Positions 1-6,714 of a stretch of 64,000 nt of DNA are shown in pieces. Position numbers and translations under genes: made by a program. The stretch comes from Paractinoplanes polyasparticus (GTDB lineage Bacteria; Actinomycetota; Actinomycetes; Mycobacteriales; Micromonosporaceae): assembly GCF_019710575.1 (NCBI RefSeq), contig NZ_JAHWFK010000058.1:51152-115151 (forward strand). The letters are read 5' to 3'. How positions within the stretch are numbered: the stretch's first letter is position 1; each line of letters opens with the position of its first letter. The notes under the pieces were generated by a model, which worked only from the letters and a program-made list of their open reading frames with translations, had not been told where the DNA came from and searched no databases.

Positions 1-2
1 CG

Positions 3-233
3 GCCGCAGTGGTCGGGGTCGAGCCGCAGATCCACTTCCGGGAGCTGCTGGCCCAGGTGCCGCTGGTCATGCAGCAGTTCGAGGCGGCCATCCGCGACGA
101 GCTGCGGATCGAGACGGCGCCCCCGTCGCCGCCGGCCGACGCCGAAAGCCGCACCTGGCCCCGGTTGAGACGTCCCGCACGCACCGCACCCCTGGATGGC
201 CGGGCCGAAGTGGGGCAGGATCTGAAGGCGTGA
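3..233 (+). CDS. C-terminal end of an unidentified protein (5' truncated)
   Basis: An open frame enters from the left edge and ends at a TGA inside the GTGA overlap with the next gene, so it is the 3' end of a larger gene in the same operon. The visible 76 residues start with a helical, acidic stretch (ELLAQVPLVMQQFEAAIRDE) and end in a Pro/Arg-rich tail that looks disordered. I do not recognise the family. Because it is translationally coupled to KDPG aldolase and KDG kinase, a role in uronate/gluconate catabolism or its regulation is possible, but this rests on context only. Confidence 0.5.
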   Translation, partial: AAVVGVEPQIHFRELLAQVPLVMQQFEAAIRDELRIETAPPSPPADAESRTWPRLRRPARTAPLDGRAEVGQDLKA

Positions 234-877
234 CCGATGTGAGCGTTCCCCTCGACGCCGTGTCCGCCGCCGTGGTCGAAAGCGGGATCGTCGCGATCCT
301 GCGGGCCCCCACGGCCGACTATTTCGCCGCCGTGGCCGAAGTGCTGGCCGAGAACGGCATCACGGCCCTAGAAGTGACGCTCACCTCCCGGGGCGCTGTC
401 GAGGCGCTGGCTGGTCTGCGCCGTCAGCTGCCGTCGTCGGTGGCGGTCGGCGCCGGCACGGTGCTCACCCCCGAGGACGCCAAGGCCGCAGTCGACGCGG
501 GCGCCGAGTTCCTGGTCTCCCCCGTGCTCGACCGCGGTCTGATCGCCGCCTCGGCCGTCCCGTTCTACCCCGGCACGTCCACCCCGACCGAGACGTACGC
601 GGCCCACCAGGTCGGCGCGCCGCTGGTCAAGCTGTTCCCGGCGGCCGGTCTGGGCCCCGAGTTCCTGCGTAACGTGCGCGGCCCGCTGCCCCAGATCAAC
701 GTCATGCCCACCGGCGGCATCAAGATCGAGGACATCGCCGACTGGCTGTTCGCCGGGGCCCGGTCGGTCGGCCTGGGCGGCCCGCTGGTCGGCGACGCGG
801 TCGTCGGGGGCAGCCTCGCCGCCCTGGCCGCCCGGGCCCGCCATGCGGTCAGCGCGGTCGCCTTCGCCCGCTCATGA
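230..877 (+). CDS. eda: 2-dehydro-3-deoxy-6-phosphogluconate / 4-hydroxy-2-oxoglutarate aldolase
   Basis: Class I aldolase that cleaves KDPG to pyruvate and glyceraldehyde 3-phosphate in the cytoplasm (last step of Entner-Doudoroff or uronate catabolism). The 215-residue length is typical for the family. Visible signatures are the N-terminal VAILRA (Arg25), LEVTL (Glu48), GAGTVLTPEDA (residues 74-84), the PFYPGTSTPTE loop (111-121) and the Schiff-base lysine Lys134 in VKLFPA, followed by the PTGG phosphate loop. It starts at GTG within a GTGA overlap with the upstream frame, and its stop overlaps the kinase start by 4 bp (ATGA). The three genes should therefore be cotranslated. Family assignment is secure; the exact substrate (KDPG or a related keto-deoxy acid) is not decided by sequence. 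Confidence 0.93.
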   Translation: MTDVSVPLDAVSAAVVESGIVAILRAPTADYFAAVAEVLAENGITALEVTLTSRGAVEALAGLRRQLPSSVAVGAGTVLTPEDAKAAVDAGAEFLVSPVLDRGLIAASAVPFYPGTSTPTETYAAHQVGAPLVKLFPAAGLGPEFLRNVRGPLPQINVMPTGGIKIEDIADWLFAGARSVGLGGPLVGDAVVGGSLAALAARARHAVSAVAFARS

Positions 878-1800
878 CGGGCCTGCTCACCTTCGGCGAG
901 ACGATGGGGCTGGTCGCGGCCGACGGCATCGGCCCGCTGGCGTACGCGAAGAGCTTCTCGTTCGGCATCGGCGGCGCCGAGAGCAACGTGGCGATGGGCG
1001 TCGCCCGCCTCGGCGGCGAGGCCACCTGGCTGGGCCGGGTCGGCCCCGACGCCACCGGTGCCCTGATCGCGTCCCGCATCGCCGCCGCCGGGGTGCGCAC
1101 GCTGGCCATCACCGACGAGTCGTTCACCGGCCTGATGGTGCGCCACCGCCGGTCCGGCGAGTTCGCTCAGGTCGACTATCACCGGGCGGGCAGCGCGGGC
1201 TCGCGCCTCGCCCCCGCCGATGTCCCCGCGGCCGAGGTCACGGCGGCCACCATCCTGCACATCACGGGCATCACGCCGGCCCTGAGCGAGACGGCCCGGG
1301 CGGCGACGTTCCAGTCGATCGAGACCGCCCGGGCGGCCGGCGTCACCGTCTCGATCGACCTGAACTACCGGGCCAAGTTGTGGAGCCGCTACGACGCCGC
1401 TCCCGTCCTGCGCGATCTCACCACCCGGGCCGACGTGGTCTTCGCGTCACCGGCTGAGGCCGAGCTGTTCGTCGACCCGGGCGACGTGCCGGCCGAACTG
1501 GCCAAGCTGGGCCCGGCCGAGGTGATCGTCAAGGACGGCGGCGACGGCTGCGTGGCGCTGATCGACGGCGAACGGCACACGGTGCCGGCCCTGCGCGTCA
1601 CGGTGGTCGACCCGGTTGGCGCGGGCGACGCGTTCGTGGCCGGCTACCTGGCCGACCGGCTGGCCGGGGCCGCCCCGGCCGAGCGGCTCACGACGGCGAT
1701 CAGAGCCGGGGCGTTCGCGGTGACCGTCCCGGGCGACTGCGAGGGCGCCCCCACCCGGGCCGAACTGGCCGCCCTCACGGGCGACGACGTCCGCCGTTAG
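874..1800 (+). CDS. kdgK: 2-keto-3-deoxygluconate kinase (PfkB family)
   Basis: PfkB/ribokinase-fold sugar kinase of 308 residues, expected to phosphorylate 2-keto-3-deoxygluconate to KDPG, the substrate of the aldolase encoded just upstream. Seen: the N-terminal sugar-binding GGAESNVAMGVARLG (residues 33-47), the adenine/anion-hole PVGAGDAF (residues 247-254, catalytic Asp252) and the dinucleotide-side VIVKDGGDG segment. The start ATG overlaps the eda stop, so the two form one operon. A closely related specificity (2-keto-3-deoxygalactonate kinase, or another PfkB sugar) cannot be excluded, but pairing with eda makes KDG the best guess. The gene ends in a 4-bp convergent overlap with the next gene. 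Confidence 0.85.
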   Translation: MTGLLTFGETMGLVAADGIGPLAYAKSFSFGIGGAESNVAMGVARLGGEATWLGRVGPDATGALIASRIAAAGVRTLAITDESFTGLMVRHRRSGEFAQVDYHRAGSAGSRLAPADVPAAEVTAATILHITGITPALSETARAATFQSIETARAAGVTVSIDLNYRAKLWSRYDAAPVLRDLTTRADVVFASPAEAELFVDPGDVPAELAKLGPAEVIVKDGGDGCVALIDGERHTVPALRVTVVDPVGAGDAFVAGYLADRLAGAAPAERLTTAIRAGAFAVTVPGDCEGAPTRAELAALTGDDVRR

Positions 1801-2024
1801 CCCTTCGCGGCCGCACGGGCCAGGCGCTTGCGTTCGCGCTGCTCACGGGTGTAGCGCTTGCGGTTCTCGAGGTCGCGCTTCCACTGCTCGCGGGCACCCT
1901 CGTCGCAGCCCTGCACGGCGTTCTTCGTCTGGGCCGGCCCGATCATCGAGCGGAACCACATGTCGTCGAACGTCTCGTGAATCCACTGCCGGAACCGGCC
2001 GCGTCCCTCGGCGTCCTTCGTCAT
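1797..2024 (-). CDS. small basic hypothetical protein (75 aa)
   Basis: A 75-residue protein from ATG at 2024, preceded by a GGGAGGG-type ribosome-binding site. It is rich in Arg, Lys, Glu and Trp: an N-terminal segment with RFRQWIHETFDDMWFRSM, a single Cys at about residue 40, then a strongly charged helical C-terminus of alternating basic and acidic residues. No signal peptide or membrane segment. I do not recognise a characterised family. Similar short conserved actinobacterial proteins are usually annotated hypothetical. It converges on kdgK with a 4-bp overlap and is not obviously cotranscribed with the sigma factor gene 90 bp upstream. Confidence 0.6.
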   Translation of the reverse strand: MTKDAEGRGRFRQWIHETFDDMWFRSMIGPAQTKNAVQGCDEGAREQWKRDLENRKRYTREQRERKRLARAAAKG

Positions 2025-2113
2025 CTCCGCGCCCTCCCGAGCCGATATCGTTGCCACACCAATCATTTGTACCCCAACCATCGGCCGGGCGGCAACGAAT
2101 GTGAGGTGTCCGC

Positions 2114-3319
2114 CTAGAGACTGCCCCGGCGGGCGGCCAGGAAAGCACGTTCCACCTCGTTGTCGGTCAGCGTGAGGGCCTCGTCGTAGGCGGCGGCCGC
2201 CTCGGGGCGTCGGCCCAACAGGCGCAGGAAGTCGGCCCTGGCCGCGGCGAGATAGGCGTACGTGGCCAGGGCCGGCTCGGCCGTCAGCGGCGCCAGCGCG
2301 TCCAGCCCGGCCTGGGGGCCGTCGCGGAAGCCGACTGCCACCGCCCGGTTGAGCGCCACCACGGGCGATTCGCCGGTCAGACGCAGCAGAACGTCGTACA
2401 GGCCGACGATCTCGGGCCAGTCGGTCCGCTCCCAGGACGGCGATTCGGCGTGCACGGCGGCTATCGCGGCTTCCACGGCGAAGCGGGTCGGCGCCTCGCG
2501 GCGCAGCGAATCGGTCAGCAGGGCCACACCCTCGGCTATCTGCGGGTGGTTCCACCGGCTGCGGTCCTGGTCGGGCAGCAGCACCAGGGCGCCCGAGGCG
2601 GAGACCCGGGCCGCGGACCGGGCATCGGTCACCAGCAGCAGCGCCAGCAGGGCGGCAACCGCGGCGGACCGGGGCATCAGCAGGTGCAGCGTCCGGGCCA
2701 GGTGGATCGCGCTCGCAGTGAGGTCGGCGCGAATCAGGACGGGGCCGATGGGGGCGGTGTGCCCGGTGGTGTAGAGCAGGTGCACCACCTCGAGCACGGT
2801 GTCGAGGCGAGACCCCATCTCGTCGGGGTCGGGCGTCCGGTACGGGATGCGGGCGGTGGCGATCTTCTTCTTGGCCCGGGTCAGGCGAGCCGCCATCGTG
2901 GGCTCCGGCAGCAGGAACGCGCGGGCCACCTCGTACGTGGAGAGCCCGCAGACGAGGCGGGCGGTCAGGGCCACCTGGGCCTCGCGGGACAGCGCGGGGT
3001 GGCAGCACGTGAAGATCAGGCGCAGACGGTCGTCGCCGGGGCCGTCGGGCGGGGTGACCAGCAGCGGCAGCCGGCGGCGGAAGGCTGCCTCGCGCCGCAT
3101 CTCGTCCAGCGCCCGGTTCCGCGCGACCCGGGTGAGCCACGCCCCGGGCCGGCTCGGCACGCCGTCGCGGGGCCAGACGGCCAAGGCCTGCGCGTACGCG
3201 TCCTGGGTGCATTCCTCGGCCAGGTCGAGATCCCGGGTGACGCGCGCGGTCGTCGCCAGCACCTGAGCCCAGTCGCGGCGGTGGGCCTCGGCCACCGCCG
3301 CGACGATCTCGGCCGTCAT
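2114..3319 (-). CDS. RNA polymerase sigma factor, ECF42-type (RpoE-like with C-terminal TPR-like extension)
   Basis: 401-residue extracytoplasmic-function sigma factor. Residues 1-160 hold region 2 (RDLDLAEECTQDAYAQAL, then WLTRVARNRALDEMRR) and region 4 (LSTYEVARAFLLPEPTMAARL, a helix-turn-helix). The long C-terminal extension with VVALNRAVAV and helical repeat-like segments up to the end is the hallmark of the ECF42 group (formerly SigJ/DUF6596 type) and replaces an anti-sigma factor in control. Its start overlaps by 4 bp the stop of the upstream DGPF/YCII protein, the conserved ECF42 partner. The start at 3319 is fixed by this overlap; an open frame continues upstream but is the shadow of the partner gene. 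Confidence 0.9.
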   Translation of the reverse strand: MTAEIVAAVAEAHRRDWAQVLATTARVTRDLDLAEECTQDAYAQALAVWPRDGVPSRPGAWLTRVARNRALDEMRREAAFRRRLPLLVTPPDGPGDDRLRLIFTCCHPALSREAQVALTARLVCGLSTYEVARAFLLPEPTMAARLTRAKKKIATARIPYRTPDPDEMGSRLDTVLEVVHLLYTTGHTAPIGPVLIRADLTASAIHLARTLHLLMPRSAAVAALLALLLVTDARSAARVSASGALVLLPDQDRSRWNHPQIAEGVALLTDSLRREAPTRFAVEAAIAAVHAESPSWERTDWPEIVGLYDVLLRLTGESPVVALNRAVAVGFRDGPQAGLDALAPLTAEPALATYAYLAAARADFLRLLGRRPEAAAAYDEALTLTDNEVERAFLAARRGSL

Positions 3320-3657
3320 CCGTGGTCGACGACCGGACGGATCTCGACGCCGCTGTGGGCGGCCCGCACCTCGGGCAGCAGCTTGGCCAGGGCCAGCACC
3401 TCGTCGAGGTCGGCCGCCTCGAGCAGGTAGAAGCCGCCCAGCGCCTCCTTCGTCTCGAGGAACGGGCCGTCGGAGGTCACGGATCCGCGCAGCGTCGTGG
3501 CGGTCGGCGCGGGCTCCAGCTCCTGCCCGCCGATGACGCGGTCGCCCGCCGCGGTCCGGAACTCGGCGTGAGCGGCGTCGTGGGCCCGTCGCTCCTCGCC
3601 GGTCAGGGCCTCCCACTGTGCGGAGTCGCCGTAGATCAGCAGGGTGTACTTCGGCAT
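3316..3657 (-). CDS. YCII-related DGPF-domain protein, ECF42 partner
   Basis: 113-residue protein of the YCII/DGPF family, with YTLLIYGD at the N-terminus and the signature VTSDGPFLETKEALGGFYLL (residues about 60-79), which gives the family its name. DGPF proteins are ferredoxin-like alpha/beta folds that usually occur in the same operon as ECF42 sigma factors and are thought to take part in their control or be their targets. The biochemical activity is unknown. Translation is coupled to the sigma gene by an ATGA overlap. A GGAAGGAA-type ribosome-binding site lies just before ATG at 3657. Confidence 0.9.
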   Translation of the reverse strand: MPKYTLLIYGDSAQWEALTGEERRAHDAAHAEFRTAAGDRVIGGQELEPAPTATTLRGSVTSDGPFLETKEALGGFYLLEAADLDEVLALAKLLPEVRAAHSGVEIRPVVDHG

Positions 3658-3749
3658 GTCGGTTCCTTCCGTTCTTCGCTGTCACTCCACCGACGAACGC
3701 CGCCGACCGGAAATCGACAACCCCAGGCCCTGTTCCGCCTCAGACGGTT

Positions 3750-4775
3750 CTACCGCAGACGGTAGAAGCGCCAGAAGTCGTTCGGGATGTCGAGCACCTC
3801 CGGCGACCGGTAGCCGGCCTCGCGCGCCCAGGCCAGCAGCGTCGGGGCGCGCAGGATGGTGCCGTTGGCGATCACCGGGTCCTCGGCGCGGGTGGCCGGC
3901 AGGCAGTGCAGCACGCTGAACGCGTACTGGAGCCGCTCGATCTCGCCGGCCGGGGCGGTGAACTCGTCGGCCACCCGCTCGTCGCCGATGAAGACGCTGC
4001 CGCCGGGCGCCAGCCGGGGGCGGACGGCGCTCAGCACGCCGACCGGGTCGCCCATGTCGTGCAGGGCCTCGAAGATGGTCACCAGGTCGTACTCCCCGTC
4101 GATCCGGGCGGCATCGCCCAGCGTGAAGCTCACCCGATCGGCCACACCGGCGGTGGCCGCGGCCGCCCGCGCTTCCGTGATCGAGGCCTCGTCCAGGTCG
4201 ATTCCGCGTACGGTGATCGCCGGGTAGGCCCGGGCCAGAGCCACCGACGAGCGGCCGGCGCCGCAGCCCAGGTCGAGCACCCGCGCGCCCGGCGTGGTCC
4301 GCAGTCGCGCCTCCACCTCGGGCAGGGCCGGCAGCCACTCCGCGGTCAGCAGGTGATCGAACATCGGCTGGTTGAACGCCGCGATGCCGTGCCGGATGTG
4401 CTGCCCGTAGTCGGAGTACGGAATGCCCGCGCCGGTGCGGAACGCCGCGACCACCCGCGGAAAGACCATCCCCAGCCCGGCCGCGAACTCCCCCGGGCCG
4501 CCCTCGTCGAGCAGCACCTCGGCCGCCCCCGCGGCCAGCGCGAACTCGTCGCCGTCGACCGTGAGGAACCCGGCCGCGGCCTGCTGTTCCAGCCATTCCC
4601 GGGCGTATCGCTCATCGATCCCGGCCGTCTTGGCCAGCTCCGCGGCGCCCGCCGGCCGGTCCCGCAGGGCGGCGTAGAGGCCCAGCTCACGGCCGAGCTC
4701 CACGGTGAACAGTTCGGTCGCGCCGACCAGCGCGGTCAGGAGCCGTCCGCTCAGATTCTCTGCTTCAACAGTCAT
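3750..4775 (-). CDS. SAM-dependent methyltransferase with N-terminal winged-helix domain
   Basis: About 341 residues. Residues 1-110 form a winged-helix/dimerisation region like that of O-methyltransferases and related regulators (ELGRELGLYAALRDRPAGA, then IDERYAREWLEQQAAAGFL). Residues 150-330 are a Rossmann-fold class I methyltransferase: motif I VLDLGCGAGRSSVALA, the acidic ribose-binding GIDLDEASI, then DLVTIFEALHDMGDP (motif IV region) and LAPGGSVFIGDE. Substrate unknown. I chose ATG at 4775 because GAGGG lies 8 bases upstream; GTG codons at 4784 and 4781 are too close to that site. It is divergent from the oxidoreductase gene at 4859, so the 83-bp gap may hold both promoters. Confidence 0.85.
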   Translation of the reverse strand: MTVEAENLSGRLLTALVGATELFTVELGRELGLYAALRDRPAGAAELAKTAGIDERYAREWLEQQAAAGFLTVDGDEFALAAGAAEVLLDEGGPGEFAAGLGMVFPRVVAAFRTGAGIPYSDYGQHIRHGIAAFNQPMFDHLLTAEWLPALPEVEARLRTTPGARVLDLGCGAGRSSVALARAYPAITVRGIDLDEASITEARAAAATAGVADRVSFTLGDAARIDGEYDLVTIFEALHDMGDPVGVLSAVRPRLAPGGSVFIGDERVADEFTAPAGEIERLQYAFSVLHCLPATRAEDPVIANGTILRAPTLLAWAREAGYRSPEVLDIPNDFWRFYRLR

Positions 4776-4821
4776 GCCCACCACCCTCGGCCCCCGCGCG
4801 TGCAGTCCGCGTGCAGCGCCC

Positions 4822-4852
4822 TTGACCTCAACCTGAGTTCAGCTTGCAGACT
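4822..4852 (+). promoter_or_regulatory. MerR-type promoter (19-bp spacer with dyad)
   Basis: TTGACC (4822-4827) and CAGACT (4847-4852) are separated by 19 bp, longer than the usual 17. The spacer region carries an imperfect inverted repeat (CTCAACC ... AGTTCAG). Promoters activated by MerR/SoxR-family regulators have exactly this layout. The start codon at 4859 is only 6 bases past the -10-like element, so the transcript would be leaderless. No MerR gene is in the window. Confidence 0.45.
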
Positions 4853-4858
4853 CGCCAC

Positions 4859-5764
4859 ATGAGAGCTGCCGTGTTCGACAAGTTCGGTCCGCCCGAGGTG
4901 CTGCACGTCGTCCACGTGCCCGATCCGCAGCCCGGCCCGGGCGAGGTGCGGGTCCGCGTGCTGGCGGCCGGCGTCCAGCCCTTCGACGTCGCCGTCCGCC
5001 AGGGCCAGATGCCGTGGGCGAAGATCCAGTTCCCGCAGACCATCGGCCAGGAGTACGCGGGCGTGATCGACGCCGTCGGCGAAGGTGTGCACGAGTTCCA
5101 GCCCGGCGATCCCGTCCTGGGCTCGACGATGCTCAACGGCGCCGCCGAACTGCTCTGCGTCGCCGCCGAGAACGTGGTCCGCAAGCCGGCCGCGCTCGAC
5201 TTCCCGGCCGCCGCCGCCTTGGTCGCCGCGTCCCAGACGGCGAGCGGGGCGCTGCTCGAACTGGCCGTCGGTGCGGGCGACGTCCTGCTGGTGCACGCGG
5301 CCGCCGGCAGTGTGGGCACCGTGGCCACCCAGTTGGCCCGCCTCGCCGGCGCCACCGTGATCGGCACGGCCAGCCCGCGCAACCACGACCGACTGCGCCG
5401 CCAGGGCGCCGTTCCCGTGACCTACGGCGAGGATCTGGTCCGGGCCGTACGCGATCTCGGTCTGCAGCCGACGGCCGCGCTGGACGCCGCCGGCGGCGAG
5501 GCGATCGCCCAGTCCGTCGAGCTGGGCATCCCCCGTGACCGCGTCGGCACGATCGTCGACGACAAGGCCGCCGCCGACCACGGCACCCGCGTCGTCCGAG
5601 CCGGCCGCGACCCGAAACGCCTGACACACGTGATCGACCTGGCCGCCGGGGGTGAGCTGCTCATGCCGGTGCAGCCCTTCCCCCTGGACGAGATCGTCGA
5701 GGCCCACCGCGTGGTCGAGTCCCGCCACAGCGACGGCAAGGTCGTGCTCCGGCTGGCCCCCTGA
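4859..5764 (+). CDS. NADP-dependent quinone-oxidoreductase-like protein (MDR family)
   Basis: 301-residue medium-chain dehydrogenase/reductase of the zinc-free quinone oxidoreductase type. Residues 1-120 are the GroES-like substrate domain (MRAAVFDKFGPPEVL, then PGPGEVRVRVLAAGVQPFDV). Residues 125-260 are the nucleotide-binding Rossmann fold with VLLVHAAAGSVGTVATQLA (AAxGxxG-type). No zinc-ligand cysteines are visible. The reaction would be NADPH-dependent reduction of a quinone or enone. I start it at ATG 4859 (MRAAVF is the canonical N-terminus) rather than further upstream. It seems leaderless and controlled by the 19-bp-spacer promoter, which suggests induction by a redox-active or toxic compound. 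Confidence 0.85.
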   Translation: MRAAVFDKFGPPEVLHVVHVPDPQPGPGEVRVRVLAAGVQPFDVAVRQGQMPWAKIQFPQTIGQEYAGVIDAVGEGVHEFQPGDPVLGSTMLNGAAELLCVAAENVVRKPAALDFPAAAALVAASQTASGALLELAVGAGDVLLVHAAAGSVGTVATQLARLAGATVIGTASPRNHDRLRRQGAVPVTYGEDLVRAVRDLGLQPTAALDAAGGEAIAQSVELGIPRDRVGTIVDDKAAADHGTRVVRAGRDPKRLTHVIDLAAGGELLMPVQPFPLDEIVEAHRVVESRHSDGKVVLRLAP

Positions 5765-5784
5765 TGGGAGCGGGCGCGGGCCGG

Positions 5785-6310
5785 CTATCCGCGGGCCTCG
5801 ACGAAGAGGGTCAGGCCGTCGAGGAGGCGGGCCAGGCCGAACTCGAAGAGCTGGTTGAGGTCGAAGTCGAAACCGTGCTCGGTGAGCTCCCGGAAGTGGG
5901 TCAGCGCACCGGAATCGATCAGGCCGGCCAGGTTGCCGGCCTGGGTGTCCAGCCACTGGTCGCTGGTCAGGCCCGTCTCGCGTACGGCTTCGTGCTCCAG
6001 CTCGACGGCGGCGGCCAGCCCGCGGACGAACGTGAGCACCATGATCTGGACGTACATGCGCTCGGTGGCCGTCAGCGTCGTGTCGTCGAAGATGCCGAGC
6101 ACCCACTCGCTGAGGCGTACCCGTTGGGCGCGATCTGCGGGCGGGTCAACGACATCGACGGTCCCAGCCACGGATGGCGCTGGAACGCCGCCCACTGTTC
6201 GCGGGCGACGATCTCGAGGCCGGCCCGCCAGCTCGCCGGGCGGCGCCCCACTCGCGGGTGATCGACCGGGCCGAGGGCACCCGCTCGCCCGGGCGCAGCT
6301 CCCCATGGGC
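5785..6310 (-). pseudogene. decayed GntR-TetR hybrid transcriptional regulator
   Basis: Pieces of one regulator lie in three different minus-strand frames. From about 6310 to 6240 there is a GntR-type helix-turn-helix fragment (ELRPGERVPSARSITREWG). From about 6240 to 6125 there is WRAGLEIVAREQWAAFQRHP and SLTRPQIAPNG, typical of the start of the TetR_C ligand domain. From about 6125 to 5785 the rest of that domain follows (SEWVLGIFDD, then FVRGLAAAVELEHEAV) to a normal stop. Intact actinobacterial relatives have a GntR head joined to a TetR_C body, about 230 residues. Here the wing and recognition part after the helix-turn-helix is missing, and at least two frame changes separate the pieces, so it is very probably non-functional. 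Confidence 0.7.
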
Positions 6311-6560
6311 CTTGATGCCCGCGGCGCTGGCGAACCGGGTCGACGAGCATGGTTTCGCCCTGGTCGACGAGCGCGGCCGCCGCCTGGCGTCGATGCCGGC
6401 CACCCTGTTCGGCGGCGAGGGCATCCGCCCGCTCGGCGGCTACGGCGCGTTGTTCACTGTCCCCGACCCCGGCGATCTGGACGGCTGGTTCCTCATGTTC
6501 AACGCCGTCGGCGGCCGCGTTGCCGGCCTGCGCCCCGAACGCGCCGGCACGGCCAGGGCC
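6311..6560 (+). pseudogene. unidentified coding remnant
   Basis: Between the broken regulator and the amidase lies a plus-strand stretch with coding-type codon use (almost every third base G or C). It reads VDEHGFALVDERGRRLASMP ... PLGGYGALFTVPDPGDLDGW ... FLMFNAVGGRVAGLRPERAG. It has no plausible start: its 5' side runs straight into the antisense GntR fragment at about 6310. I do not recognise the family. It is best read as the tail of a gene whose head was lost in the same rearrangement that damaged the regulator. From 6560 to 6714 I see nothing but the amidase leader. Confidence 0.35.
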
Positions 6561-6714
6561 AGTCTCAGCTTCGCGCGCAAGACACGCCGGACTTTCGGAC
6601 GTTTCGCAGCGCCGTTCGTCGGATATGCCGGGCTTCTTCCGGATTCCTGGGACGCGCGGGTTCGCAGGCGGCGAAGGTGGCACGTGGTCGATCAACCAGA
6701 CCACAGGGGGACAC

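Noticed and set aside
6349..6714. N-terminal extension of the amidase by about 122 codons
   Set aside because: It would bury the signal peptide, and a good ribosome site precedes GTG 6715.
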